Below are positions 1 to 9,500 of a DNA stretch of 64,000 nucleotides, in pieces. Below the pieces are notes generated by a model that saw only the letters and a program-made list of their open reading frames with translations, had not been told where the DNA came from and did no database searches. The stretch spans positions 1-64,000 of the forward strand of contig JAYFRL010000001.1 in NCBI GenBank assembly GCA_034925905.1. The letters run 5' to 3'. Positions within the stretch are counted from its first letter, which is position 1, and every line of letters begins with the position of its first letter. The position numbers and the translations under genes are program-made. Source of the stretch: JAYFRL01 sp034925905. GTDB taxonomy: Bacteria > Bacillota > Clostridia > Lachnospirales > Anaerotignaceae.

Positions 1-900
1 TTACCTCCGTTAGACTCCTCTCGAGGCTAGCCCTAAAGCTATTTCGAGGAGAACCAGCTATCTCCGAGTTCGATTGGAATTTCTCCGCTATCCACACCTC
101 ATCACCACCTTTTTCAACAGATGTGTGTTCGGTCCTCCAATACCTTTTACGGTATCTTCAACCTGGACATGGATAGGTCACCCGGTTTCGGGTCTACTAA
201 TACCAACTCTTTCGCCCTGTTAAGACTCGGTTTCCCTTCGGCTTCGGGGCTTCTTACCCCTTAACCTCGCTGGCATTAGTAACTCGCCGGACCGTTCTAC
301 AAAAAGTACGCGGTTAGTTGTTACACCTCCCGCTGTTCGTAAGCATAAGGTTTCAGGTTCTTTTTCACTCCCCTCCCGGGGTCCTTTTCACCTTTCCTTC
401 ACAGTACTGCTTCACTATCGGTCACCGGGGAGTATTTAGCCTTGGGGGGTGGTCCCCCCTGCTTCCCACAGGGTTTCTCGTGTCCCGTGGTACTCTGGAT
501 TCTGCTAACTATTGTCAATATTTCGCCTACGGGACTTTCACCTTCTTTGGTGCGCTTTCCCAAAACGCTTCGGCTATATCTATCGTCGTATATTGCAGTC
601 CTCAACCCCGTCTGATATTTCAGACGGTTTAGGCTTTTCCCATTTCGCTCGCCGCTACTTTGGAAATCGATTTTTCTTTCTCCTCCTGCCGCTACTTAGA
701 TGTTTCAGTTCACGGCGTATCCCTACGTATGGCTATGAATTTACCATACGCTGCCTGAGGGTTTCTCAGGCGGGTTGCCCCATTCGGATATCTGCGTGTC
801 GTTGGATATTTGCTCCTAACCGCAGCTTTTCGCAGCTTATCGCGTCCTTCATCGGCTCCCGGTGCCAAGGCATTCTCCTTATGCTCTTTATTGCTTGACC
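1..900 (-). rRNA. rrl: 23S ribosomal RNA, 5' portion (partial)
   Basis: The minus strand reads as the start of a bacterial large-subunit rRNA. The 5' end is at about position 900 (GGTCAAGCAATAAAGAGC...) and is followed by the conserved AGGAGAATGCCTTGGCACC block and the GATGAAGGACGCG block. The gene leaves the window at position 1, so only about the first 900 nt of a roughly 2.9 kb molecule are present. The usual 16S gene and tRNA spacer are not upstream. The next gene is cvpA, 220 bp away, and a sigma-A promoter sits in the gap. Open frames inside this stretch are chance. Confidence 0.96.
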
Positions 901-1056
901 TTACTTACTTTGGAATGTAGTAGCTTCTACATTGTTTTATTTCTTATTGCTTTGCTTCGATGTTTTTTTTGACTCTATTTTTGTGTTCAGTTTTCAAGGT
1001 GCAAAATAGGCAACCAAGCTAAAGAAAAGTTTCTCCTTCGTTTCAGCTGCCTAAAT

Positions 1057-1085
1057 ATATTATCATGAGGGCTTTGCAATGTCAA
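1057..1085 (-). promoter_or_regulatory. Sigma-A promoter driving the 23S rRNA gene
   Basis: On the minus strand TTGACA (1085-1080) is followed after exactly 17 nt by TAATAT (1062-1057). The predicted start near 1050 gives a leader of about 150 nt before the 23S 5' end. That leader contains CCTTGAAAACTGAACAC, a string common in Firmicute rRNA spacers. This suggests a stand-alone 23S transcription unit or a rearranged rrn operon. Confidence 0.75.
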
Positions 1086-1121
1086 CACATTTTTTATAAA
1101 ATTGAGCTTTAGAGTTGAACG

Positions 1122-1850
1122 CTAAAGCAATATTTTAAGCAAAAGATAAAGCAGAAAATTGTTTTGGTAAAGATAAACCGAAAAAGCGGAATTTTGGGCT
1201 TCTTCAATGATATATTCAAAAAATGGCTTGTGGAAAAACAGCGTGGCTATCAAGAAGAAAAACCATATGAAAAAGACACCCTTTACTATGCCTATAGCAA
1301 GCCCGCCGGCCGAATTAAATATATTAAGAATAGGAAGCTTTAATATGAAATCCAGCAGATAAAGCGTTTGGGTAAACAACAGCTTGATTATAAAGAACAC
1401 GACTATGAAAACCAAAACTCCAAGAATAGCACTGGCTATATATCCTGCAATGTAGTTCGTTATGCCTTTTGTGTTTATAAGGTTTTGATTTTCAAGACTT
1501 TTTTCAAGAATAGAATTTTTGAAAATTTCCGGCAGCTTCATGTTTTCTATAATCTCATTTTGGAATATTAAGCTTTCGCTGCTCCCTATATTTTTTATAT
1601 CAAGAAACCCCATTATTTTTTCTTTCATTTGATAAAACATGGAGGTCCCTTTTATAAGAGCACAAACCGAAGGCGATATAAAATATGCCGCTATAAAAGC
1701 CAAAACCGACGGAAGAAAACCAAAAGCAGCTTTAATAAACCCTTTTTTAAAATCAACAATAGCAAACATTGCTATGATAATTACAACTGCCACGTCTATC
1801 TTATTAAAGCTGGCCAAACTGGTGGTAATTCTTCCAATGATGTCTCCCAT
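1122..1850 (-). CDS. CvpA family membrane protein
   Basis: This 242-residue protein has the CvpA (colicin V production) layout. A short N-terminus is followed by hydrophobic helices near residues 17-40 and 43-62 with the FKKGFIKAAFGFLPSVLAF segment typical of the family. A soluble insert covers about residues 70-125, and two or three further membrane helices run to the C-terminus. In Gram-positive bacteria the family is membrane-bound and its role is poorly defined; links to surface functions have been proposed. The ATG at 1850 is preceded by GGAGGTGAGG. The gene lies 34 bp downstream of the DUF5711 gene and is probably co-transcribed with it. Confidence 0.8.
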   Translation of the reverse strand: MGDIIGRITTSLASFNKIDVAVVIIIAMFAIVDFKKGFIKAAFGFLPSVLAFIAAYFISPSVCALIKGTSMFYQMKEKIMGFLDIKNIGSSESLIFQNEIIENMKLPEIFKNSILEKSLENQNLINTKGITNYIAGYIASAILGVLVFIVVFFIIKLLFTQTLYLLDFILKLPILNIFNSAGGLAIGIVKGVFFIWFFFLIATLFFHKPFFEYIIEEAQNSAFSVYLYQNNFLLYLLLKILL

Positions 1851-1884
1851 AAAACCTCACCTCCCGCATATATCATTAGTTTCC

Positions 1885-3150
1885 TCAGGACTCTCCCTCT
1901 GAATCGTCATTGTTTTCATCAGAAAGACCAAGAACCCTTGCCTGAGTTTTGTCCACAACAAGAATGTTTTCTCCGCCGTTAAGAGAAATTATATCGCTTA
2001 CAGAATACCCGGGATTATATTCCCATAGGGCTTTGCCAGAGGAACATGAAAAAGCTGTATATTCTCCCGAATTCCCAACTATAACATTATCCTTAGAGCC
2101 TTTCATATATGTTATCTTTTCACCCGTTTCAATTTGATGTGATATTTTCCCCTTCATATTTACAAAAATCAAGCTTCCGTCCGGGCTGCCTTCTTTGCCG
2201 GCAAGCTCATCCCCGCAGGCTAGCACGGCAAAGCTTTTGTTTTCAAAGCTTACCCCGTCTATTTCGTTTGAAAGCGGAAGCTCCCATTCCTGCACCCCTG
2301 AAGAGCTAACCCCTATAAGGGAAGAATCGGAAAGCACAACCAGCATACCCGAGGACATAAACCTTATATAAGGTATTATAACATCTTCTTTTTGCAGTCC
2401 TGCAAACATACTGTCTGGGTAGTCTTTTCCGTCATTTTCATAAGTATAGAAAAAAAGCACCTTAGATGCGGTTTCAACATCTGAAGCGTCTATATAGCTT
2501 ACAGCAAAAACCTTATTGTCGTCCGAAATATCTATATCCACAGGGTATATGTTTTCGTCTTCTTCTTTTCTTACAACAAGACAAGCGTTTTTAATTCCGT
2601 CAAAAACATTTACACTGTATGAAGAAGAATTATTTAAAATAACCCCTACATATCCGCTTTCATTTAAGGAAAGCCTCATTATCGCCCCGTCTGTGTTAAT
2701 TGTATTTATAATTCCGCTTTTATCATAAAGCTTTATAACCCTGCCCATGGGTTCAAACACAGCCGTATACCCGCCTTCGGAAACAACATACGGATTAGCC
2801 ATAGTGTATGTATCATTCCATTTTTGGTCTTCGCCCAATACAAAATATTTAATTCCGTCCTTTGTGCATTGCATAAAAGCATTATCATATGAAACAAAGG
2901 TCGAACGGCTGTCTTCTTCTATTTTAATGGATTCGCTTAGCGTAGATTTTTTGGACGTATCCTTATTAACAAGGACACTGCCGTATTTTAGAATACTTTC
3001 AGCCGCAGTTTTTATTATTTTATCGCCAAAAAAAGTATCATAAATACCAACGCTTAAAGCCAAAGCTATAAGCAAAACAAAGATTGTTTTTATCAGCTTA
3101 CCTTGCTTTTTAGGCATATCCTCGTATTCATTATCCTTGTCGTATCTCAT
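1885..3150 (-). CDS. DUF5711-like membrane-anchored beta-propeller protein
   Basis: The 421-residue product has a charged cytoplasmic N-terminus (MRYDKDNEYED), a single membrane helix around residues 20-42, and then a long extracytoplasmic region rich in short beta strands. Phrases such as TYTMANPYVVSEGGYTAVFEP and ITYMKGSKDNVIVGNSGEYTAFSCSSGKALWEYNPG look like WD/PQQ-type propeller blades. This pattern fits the DUF5711 family of Clostridia, which has no known function. A CGGAGGA ribosome site lies just before the ATG. It is followed by cvpA, so a two-gene envelope operon is likely. I infer surface or sporulation use only from the architecture. Confidence 0.6.
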   Translation of the reverse strand: MRYDKDNEYEDMPKKQGKLIKTIFVLLIALALSVGIYDTFFGDKIIKTAAESILKYGSVLVNKDTSKKSTLSESIKIEEDSRSTFVSYDNAFMQCTKDGIKYFVLGEDQKWNDTYTMANPYVVSEGGYTAVFEPMGRVIKLYDKSGIINTINTDGAIMRLSLNESGYVGVILNNSSSYSVNVFDGIKNACLVVRKEEDENIYPVDIDISDDNKVFAVSYIDASDVETASKVLFFYTYENDGKDYPDSMFAGLQKEDVIIPYIRFMSSGMLVVLSDSSLIGVSSSGVQEWELPLSNEIDGVSFENKSFAVLACGDELAGKEGSPDGSLIFVNMKGKISHQIETGEKITYMKGSKDNVIVGNSGEYTAFSCSSGKALWEYNPGYSVSDIISLNGGENILVVDKTQARVLGLSDENNDDSEGES

Positions 3151-3247
3151 TTTATCCTCCGCCGTCTTTCTTAAAGTAAGGAGTTTTATTAATAAATAAT
3201 ACTATAACCCAGGCGGTTTTGCAAAGATATTAAACATATATTAATAA

Positions 3248-4273
3248 TTATTTGTTTTTTACCATAGCCAACGCAACGGCTATTGTCTGTACAATCCCTA
3301 TATAGCCGAAAACCTTATAAAATGAATCCACTATTCCAGAGAAGCCCAAAAACGACACAAAAAATGCCGTGCTTAAAAATATAAAAGCTATGGCATATTT
3401 CCCAAAGCCGAGAATTCCAGCTAAAAACGAGCAGGCAGCAAAGCCGTTACCCACGGCAGTTGTGAATATGGCAGAGGCAAGCATTGCTATGTAAATAAGC
3501 CTTATAGCCGCGCCATGTTCAAAAACAACACCCAACATCGGGATTTCCATATCTATACACTTACCATTTGCATAAATCGCGCTGCCTATTGCAAGCCCTA
3601 AAAAGGCCAGAGCCACTCCTGAAACAGCCGACGAAACAAAGGCTTCCCTTTTTGTTTTCACAATATCTTTAACTGTTACCAGCACAGCCGTTGCCGTTAT
3701 TATGTTGTATGACACATATATAACGGAAGAAAATGCTAAATTTGAAATATTTTCAAAAGAAGGCACCCCTTGCGCTTTCCCGTCCGAGGCAAAAACATAA
3801 AGACCTATGGCAAAACCGCTTATTATTAGCAATGGCGAAAGGACCGAATTAACCGCCACAATGCCTTTTGTTTCAAATAAAAGCGTGGCAAAGCAGATAA
3901 GAAGCATAATCAAAACACCTGCAAAATAGCTTATGCCTAAAGCTTCCGTAAAAAGCGCTCCCGTTGCAGCAGTCATGGCGTAAAAAAGCACACAAAGAAA
4001 AACCCCCGATACTATCTCCATCGCTTTACCAAGCCGCTTCCCCATTATATGGCAAAGAAAATCACCATAGCCTTTTGCTCCCGTATCTTTAGCCAAAGCA
4101 ATAACGCCGTAGCCTAAAAAAGAAAAAAGCAAAGCCGCAAATATTATCCCTAAAAACCATGCATCCCCAAACTTAAGAAAAAAACCGGCCAGCTCCCTCC
4201 CCGATGCAAAGCCCGCGCCAACAACAGTACCCACATATACACCTGAAACCTTAAATACTCGGGATAACTTCAT
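3248..4273 (-). CDS. YkvI-like polytopic membrane protein
   Basis: This is a 341-residue integral membrane protein with about ten hydrophobic helices. It opens with SGVYVGTVVGAGFASGRELAGFF, the glycine-rich first helix seen in the YkvI group of the APC/LeuT-fold superfamily. The family is annotated as putative transporters, and the substrate is unknown. The ATG at 4273 is chosen because a GGGGGG ribosome site lies 8-13 nt upstream; an upstream in-frame TTG has none. That ribosome site sits in the 3' arm of a terminator-like hairpin between glgA and this gene, so expression may be limited by read-through or structure. Confidence 0.7.
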   Translation of the reverse strand: MKLSRVFKVSGVYVGTVVGAGFASGRELAGFFLKFGDAWFLGIIFAALLFSFLGYGVIALAKDTGAKGYGDFLCHIMGKRLGKAMEIVSGVFLCVLFYAMTAATGALFTEALGISYFAGVLIMLLICFATLLFETKGIVAVNSVLSPLLIISGFAIGLYVFASDGKAQGVPSFENISNLAFSSVIYVSYNIITATAVLVTVKDIVKTKREAFVSSAVSGVALAFLGLAIGSAIYANGKCIDMEIPMLGVVFEHGAAIRLIYIAMLASAIFTTAVGNGFAACSFLAGILGFGKYAIAFIFLSTAFFVSFLGFSGIVDSFYKVFGYIGIVQTIAVALAMVKNK

Positions 4274-4317
4274 AAAAAAACCCCCCAAGCGGCTTTTTTA
4301 AAAGCATATTAGGGGGC
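4274..4317 (-). terminator. Terminator-like hairpin between glgA and the ykvI-like gene
   Basis: Read on the minus strand, CCCCC (4316-4312) pairs with GGGGG (4281-4286) around an inner GCTTTT/AAAAGC helix, and seven T residues follow (4280-4274). The T run ends right at the downstream ATG. The G-run is also the ribosome binding site of the downstream gene. Confidence 0.5.
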
Positions 4318-4331
4318 TTAAACATATATTC

Positions 4332-5756
4332 TTATTTTATTAGGCTATTATAAAGTGAAAAATATTTTTTAGCTGAATTTTTCCATGAATAGTTACAATT
4401 AAGCGCGTTATTTATAAGGCAGTCCCATTTATCCTTTTCGCTTTCATATATGCTTATTGCACGGTCAACCGTATCTCTTAAAGCAAAAGGCGAGTAATCC
4501 TCAAACAAAAAACCGTTCCCTTCGCAGGTATCTCCGTTAAAATCCGTTATTGTATCCATAAGCCCGCCCGTTTTCCTTGCTATGGGTATTGCGCCATATC
4601 TTAAGGCAAAAAGCTGACCAAGCCCGCATGGTTCAAAACGGGAAGGCATAAGGAACATATCGCTTCCGGCATATATCCTTTTGGCAAGGATATCATCAAA
4701 AAGAATATTCGTTCTCACACTTTCTTTAAAATAATTTTGATAGCCTAGAAGCATTCCTTCATACCTGCGTTCACCCGTTCCCAAAACAACAAGCTGGGCT
4801 CCTCTTTCAAGAAGCCTGTCTATTGAAGGGGACAAAATATCCATGCCTTTTTGGTTTGCAAGGCGCGAAACTATGGAAAATAAAGGCTTATCTGAAACAG
4901 GCAGGCCTAAAAGCTCCTGAAGCTTATGTTTGTTTTCTTTTTTAAAAGCAACAGCGTCCGATTCCAAGCGCACAAATATGTTTTTATCCGTTTTGGGGTT
5001 GTTTTCATCAAACGATATGCCGTTTAATATGCCTGAAAGCTCATTTTTGCGCGTCTTCAAAAGGCCCTCGAAGCCGTAACCGTATTCGGACATCTGTATT
5101 TCCTTTGCATAGGCACGGCTTACGGTTGAAACTGCGTCGGCGTAATATATGCCGCATTTCATAAAGCTAAAGCTACCATAAAATTCGCTGCCTGTAGTAT
5201 CGTCCAAATCAAAAAGTCCTTTCACGGACAAAGGAAAATTTCCCTGATACTGAAGGTTGTGTATCGTGTAAAGCGTTTTTATACCCGAAAAATGCAAAAA
5301 CCCGCTATATAAGGTTTTGAGTATTAAGGGCACGGGCCCCGTCTGCCAATCGTTGGCATGGAGAATATCAGGATAAAAACCGATAAAAGCCATCATATCT
5401 ATAACAGCCTTGCAAAAAAAAGCAAACCTTTCGCCGTCGTCATCATAACCGTAATATTCATCCCGTGAAAAATAATAATCGTTTTCTATAAGATAAAAAG
5501 TTACATCGCCGGATATCTCATATACACCCGCTTGTTGGCTTCTCCAGCCAAGCTTAACGGGAAATGAGCCGAGATATTTGGCAGCTTTTAAATATTCTTC
5601 GTTTATGGATTTATATTTAGGCAGCACAACACGCACATCTCCACCCAAAGCCTTAAGCACTTTGGGAAGCGAGCCGGCAACATCGCCAAGGCCGCCTGAT
5701 TTTGCAAAAGGAGCCGCCTCGGAAGCTGCAAACAATATTTTTAAATCCGGCTTCAT
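4332..5756 (-). CDS. glgA: Glycogen synthase (ADP-glucose starch glucosyltransferase)
   Basis: The 474-residue protein is a GT5 family glucosyltransferase that extends alpha-1,4-glucan from ADP-glucose in the cytoplasm. The N-terminal KSGGLGDVAGSLPKVL loop binds ADP-glucose. HANDWQTG and YTIHNLQYQG are conserved in the N-terminal Rossmann domain. The C-terminal domain carries PSRFEPCGLGQLFALRYG and KTGGLMDTI, which hold the catalytic glutamate and the second KTGGL loop. Length is normal for the family. The ATG at 5756 has AAGGGTGA upstream; an earlier in-frame TTG is less likely. No glgB, glgC, glgD or glgP is adjacent, so the gene is separated from the rest of its pathway. Confidence 0.95.
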   Translation of the reverse strand: MKPDLKILFAASEAAPFAKSGGLGDVAGSLPKVLKALGGDVRVVLPKYKSINEEYLKAAKYLGSFPVKLGWRSQQAGVYEISGDVTFYLIENDYYFSRDEYYGYDDDGERFAFFCKAVIDMMAFIGFYPDILHANDWQTGPVPLILKTLYSGFLHFSGIKTLYTIHNLQYQGNFPLSVKGLFDLDDTTGSEFYGSFSFMKCGIYYADAVSTVSRAYAKEIQMSEYGYGFEGLLKTRKNELSGILNGISFDENNPKTDKNIFVRLESDAVAFKKENKHKLQELLGLPVSDKPLFSIVSRLANQKGMDILSPSIDRLLERGAQLVVLGTGERRYEGMLLGYQNYFKESVRTNILFDDILAKRIYAGSDMFLMPSRFEPCGLGQLFALRYGAIPIARKTGGLMDTITDFNGDTCEGNGFLFEDYSPFALRDTVDRAISIYESEKDKWDCLINNALNCNYSWKNSAKKYFSLYNSLIK

Positions 5757-5906
5757 AAAATCACCCTTCAAGTTTTTTTCTGTATATATAATATACTTTT
5801 AACACAATTTTAGCAATTGTATAATAAGCCTATTTTAAAATATCAAATTTTGGCTTATAATTTAATAATTTATTATAAATTTGACGCTTATGGAAAGGAA
5901 AATAAA

Positions 5907-7703
5907 ATGAGCCAAAAAACTTTAAGTCCGCGCAAGGAAAGCGACCCAAAATATACCTGGAAAATTGAAGATATATATATGACAAACGAAGCCTGGCAAA
6001 AGGATTTTGAAACTGTTTCAAAAAAATTGCCGTCTCTAAAAAAATTTAAAGGTACTCTTACATCTTCGGCAGCCAACCTCTTAATCTGCCTTAAAGCCAT
6101 AAATGAGGTTTCGCTTGTTATAGATAAGCTTTATGTCTATTCAAATATGCGCTTTCATGAGGACAGCACAAATGCTTTTTATCAGGCGCTTTCGGAAAAA
6201 GCTGAAATGCTGCTTATCAGGTTTGCTTCCGAAACAGCGTTTATAACCCCTGAAATTGCCGAGCTTACAGAAGCTAAAGCAAAAGAATTTTTAGCTTCAG
6301 ACAGTGAGCTTAATATTTATTCTCATTTTATATTAAACATACTCCGCAAAAAGGACCACACCCTTTCTCCCGAATGTGAAGAGCTTCTTGCAAAAACCGG
6401 CGAAATATCCGAAGCCGGGCAAAGCATATTTATAATGCTGAATGATGCCGATATGAAATTCGGAGCAATAAAAGATGAAAACGGCGAAAAAATTGAGCTT
6501 ACAAAGGGAAGATACGTCCATTTTCTTGAAAATGCGGACAGGCGCGTTAGGAAAGATGCGTTTAACACTCTTTACGACGCCTATATACGCAACAGAAACA
6601 CTATTGCGGCAGCATATTCGGCATCGGTTAAAAAAGACGTTTTTTATGCTTCCGCAAGGAAATATGCTTCTTCTCTTGAGATGGCCCTTGCAGACGACAA
6701 TATCCCTGCCTCCGTTTACTCAAGCCTTATAGATACTGTGCATAAAAATATAGGCCTTATGCACAGATATGTTAAAATAAGGAAAAAGCTTCTTAATCTT
6801 CCAAAGCTCCATATGTATGACCTTTATGCGCCGCTTGTTCCGGAGGCAAAAATGGTTATCCCTTTTGAAGAAGCTAAAAAAACAGTGCTTAGCGGTCTTA
6901 AGCCCATGGGCGACGAATATGTTGAGATACTTAAAAAAGGCATGGAAGGCGGCTGGTTGGACGTTTATGAAAACATAGGCAAAAGAGGCGGGGCATATTC
7001 ATGGGGCACTTATTCAGTGCATCCCTTTGTGCTTTTAAACCATAACGACAATATAAACAGCCTCTTTACTCTTGCCCATGAAATGGGTCACGCTCTGCAC
7101 AGCTACTATTCCTGGAAAGAGCAGCCCTATGTTTATTCGGGGCATAAAATATTCGTTGCCGAAGTTGCCTCAACCGTTAACGAAGCCTTGCTTATGGATT
7201 ATATGCTTAAAAATTCCAAGGATGCCGCGGAAAAAATATATATCATAAATTATTTCCTTGAGCAGTTTCGGGGCACCCTTTTCCGCCAAACAATGTTTGC
7301 CGAGTTTGAAAAAAAGACTCATGAGCTTTCCGAAGCAGGAGAAATTTTAACCTGCGATGCGCTTTCTGGTATATACCGCTCACTGAACGAATTTTATTTC
7401 GGAAATGATATTATAATAGACGAAAAAATAGACATGGAATGGGCGCGTATCCCGCATTTTTACAATGCGTTTTACGTTTACCAATATGCAACCGGTTATA
7501 GCGCCGCAATAGCCATATCACGCATGATACTGGATGAAGGAGCCAAAGCCACCAAAAGATATAAGGACTTTCTTAAAAAAGGCTCAGCTGAATATTCCGT
7601 GGACCTGCTTAAAGGCGTGGGCGTTGATATGTCACGTCCTGAGCCTGTTGAAAACGCAATGCGCGTTTTTGAAAGTCTGCTTGACGAGCTTGAAAGCATC
7701 TGA
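5907..7703 (+). CDS. pepF: Oligoendopeptidase F (M3B zinc peptidase)
   Basis: The 598-residue product matches M3B oligoendopeptidase F over its length. An N-terminal helical region (about residues 1-200) precedes the catalytic domain, which contains LAHEMGHALHSYYSW. That is the HEXXH zinc site, and the third ligand is expected in VAEVASTVNEALL some 25 residues later. The C-terminal HFYNAFYVYQYATGYSAA segment is typical. The enzyme degrades short cytoplasmic peptides. The ATG at 5907 follows GGAAAGGAAAA. A longer in-frame reading from 5817 adds 30 residues unlike the family and has no ribosome site. Confidence 0.95.
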   Translation: MSQKTLSPRKESDPKYTWKIEDIYMTNEAWQKDFETVSKKLPSLKKFKGTLTSSAANLLICLKAINEVSLVIDKLYVYSNMRFHEDSTNAFYQALSEKAEMLLIRFASETAFITPEIAELTEAKAKEFLASDSELNIYSHFILNILRKKDHTLSPECEELLAKTGEISEAGQSIFIMLNDADMKFGAIKDENGEKIELTKGRYVHFLENADRRVRKDAFNTLYDAYIRNRNTIAAAYSASVKKDVFYASARKYASSLEMALADDNIPASVYSSLIDTVHKNIGLMHRYVKIRKKLLNLPKLHMYDLYAPLVPEAKMVIPFEEAKKTVLSGLKPMGDEYVEILKKGMEGGWLDVYENIGKRGGAYSWGTYSVHPFVLLNHNDNINSLFTLAHEMGHALHSYYSWKEQPYVYSGHKIFVAEVASTVNEALLMDYMLKNSKDAAEKIYIINYFLEQFRGTLFRQTMFAEFEKKTHELSEAGEILTCDALSGIYRSLNEFYFGNDIIIDEKIDMEWARIPHFYNAFYVYQYATGYSAAIAISRMILDEGAKATKRYKDFLKKGSAEYSVDLLKGVGVDMSRPEPVENAMRVFESLLDELESI

Positions 7704-7768
7704 TCATACTTTAAAGCCTTCAAAAACAAACTCTTGACAATTATATCTATCAAAAGGTGGTGTTTTAA

Positions 7769-8101
7769 ATGAAATTAGGTATTATAAGGTGCATGCAGAC
7801 GGAGGACTTCTGTCCGGGTACTGCCGATTTTAAGTTCATCCGGGAAAAAAAAGGCGCTTTTGCCGGCATTGAGGAAGACCTCGAGATTATCGGCTTTGTA
7901 AATTGCGGGGGCTGTCCCGGCAAAAAAGCGGTCTTACGGGCAAACGAGCTTGTTAAAAGAGGCGCGGATACGATAGTCTTCGCCTCTTGCATACAACGGG
8001 GAAACCCCATAGGCTACCCCTGTCCGTTTGCGGCTAAAATGAGAGACCTGGTTCAAAAAAGCGTAGGCGATTCAATACATATTATTGACTACACTCATTA
8101 A
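7769..8101 (+). CDS. CGGC domain-containing protein
   Basis: This 110-residue protein belongs to the small CGGC family. It has cysteines at the start (IIRCMQTEDFCPGTADF), the family signature FVNCGGCPGKKAV, and two more in FASCIQRGNPIGYPCPFA. The conserved cysteines suggest metal or redox chemistry, but no reaction has been established. The ATG follows AAAGGTGGTG at good spacing. It sits 65 bp after pepF and ends at a strong bidirectional terminator. Confidence 0.85.
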   Translation: MKLGIIRCMQTEDFCPGTADFKFIREKKGAFAGIEEDLEIIGFVNCGGCPGKKAVLRANELVKRGADTIVFASCIQRGNPIGYPCPFAAKMRDLVQKSVGDSIHIIDYTH

Positions 8102-8136
8102 GTGGCTTTAAGGTTTAAACGGGCTTTAAGACCTAA

Positions 8137-8181
8137 TAAAAGCAAAGCGGCGCAGCCAATGGCTGCGCCGCTTTGCTTTTA
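8137..8181. terminator. Bidirectional terminator between convergent genes
   Basis: A perfect 21-bp stem (8137-8157 with 8161-8181) closes on an AAT loop. Its outer part is A/T rich, so both strands end in a T tract. It lies between the convergent CGGC gene and the LarA-like gene and can serve both. Confidence 0.9.
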
Positions 8182-8192
8182 TGTTTTTTATT

Positions 8193-9500
8193 TTACCAAA
8201 GATTGTCTTCCCCGTTAAATTCCCAGGAATAAGGTTCGCTTAATATTTCTATATCGTCTCTTTTTTCAAGCTCGGGTAAAAACGCCGTTGAAACCTCAAT
8301 CTCGCCTACATGCAAAGTGTTTTTCATTCTCACAACCTTTGGATTTTCAAGGTCTGTATAAAGGCTGGTTGCAAGCGCAACCTTTATAGCGTCCAAATCG
8401 CTGTTTGCATAAAGCGGCATTGCGGCGGCTTTAAGGTATGTGTTTGTTATAAGGTTTGTATATGTGCTGGCAAAATCTATTTTATTTACAAACCTGTAGC
8501 TTATTATGTCCGCTTCACCGTAGCCTGTGGCATTACCGTGTGAAACGTCGTTTATATCCAGCAGCACAAGCTTTTTAATAGGCGGGGCAAGCTCTTTAAA
8601 CTTCGGCATCTCAGGCCATATCTCAATACGCCCCGTTATATTTGGATCCATTCCGGCTCCGCTTATGTTTTTACCTATTTCGTCTATTATAAGCACATCT
8701 ATCGGACCAAGCTTTTTGAGATTCGCCATTCTTTTCTTCGCAATAACCAAAAGCTCAGCGTCTTTTTCGATTATTTTTTCCTGCGGTATTGCTTCTATAA
8801 AGCATATATCGTCATATGCGTTTTCAACAAGACCAACGGCAAAAAACACTTTTTTGCCCTTCATGAAGGTTTCCGCAAGCTCTGGCAAAAATTTCCCGAA
8901 ATTTTCCTGCCCTTTTTTATGGAATGTTGCAGCGCCCTTATGCTTGCCTATGCCTATGCCCATCATTTTAAGAAGCCCGCTTTCGTGCTTATCTTTATAA
9001 TGGGTGTGTGGCTTAACCTTATGCATTATAACTATTCCGTCTGATTCCGCAGCATATTTATCACAATAAACAGGCATACCATCGCTCATTTTGCCTATAT
9101 CCACAACCTCCATGGAGGAAAGGATAGGAACGCCCATATATTCCTCGGTTATGCCTATCTCGTTCAAATATTTTTTTTGGCTTTCGGCGGTTCCGCCGGC
9201 ATGGCTGCCCATGGCGGGAAAAATAAACGGATCTGCACCCCAGGCTTTAAGCGTTTCGATAAGAGTCTTCATCAAAACCGGGTAATTTGCTATCCCGCGG
9301 CTGCCAGCCGTAACGGCTATCCTTTTGCCTTTCATATCCGCTTTAACCGAGTCGCTTATTTTTTCTTCAAGCTCCTCTTTAAGCTTCTTTGAAACATCAT
9401 CTATCTTGCTGTCATCAAATTTTTGCCTGATTTTAACCATCTTGGGGATTTTTATATCTTCAAAACCCTGTATTTCTTTTTTTAGTTTCGGAAATTGCAT
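8193..9500 (-). CDS. LarA-like (DUF2088) nickel-dependent racemase homologue
   Basis: The 435-residue protein resembles the lactate racemase LarA N-terminal (DUF2088) family. GKRIAVTAGSRGIANYPVLMKTLIETLKAWGADPFIFPAMGSHAGG corresponds to the conserved GSRG/GSHG segment, and VKPHTHYKDKHESGLLKMMGIGIGKHKGA holds the conserved histidines and lysines. LarA uses a pincer nickel cofactor to interconvert 2-hydroxyacid enantiomers; this homologue's substrate is unknown. The ATG at 9500 follows GAGGTGGG. No larB, larC or larE cofactor genes are nearby, so they must lie elsewhere if the protein uses the same cofactor. Confidence 0.75.
   Translation of the reverse strand: MQFPKLKKEIQGFEDIKIPKMVKIRQKFDDSKIDDVSKKLKEELEEKISDSVKADMKGKRIAVTAGSRGIANYPVLMKTLIETLKAWGADPFIFPAMGSHAGGTAESQKKYLNEIGITEEYMGVPILSSMEVVDIGKMSDGMPVYCDKYAAESDGIVIMHKVKPHTHYKDKHESGLLKMMGIGIGKHKGAATFHKKGQENFGKFLPELAETFMKGKKVFFAVGLVENAYDDICFIEAIPQEKIIEKDAELLVIAKKRMANLKKLGPIDVLIIDEIGKNISGAGMDPNITGRIEIWPEMPKFKELAPPIKKLVLLDINDVSHGNATGYGEADIISYRFVNKIDFASTYTNLITNTYLKAAAMPLYANSDLDAIKVALATSLYTDLENPKVVRMKNTLHVGEIEVSTAFLPELEKRDDIEILSEPYSWEFNGEDNLW

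Noticed and set aside
318..898. Open frames on both strands within the first 900 bases
   Set aside because: They lie inside the 23S rRNA gene and have no ribosome sites.
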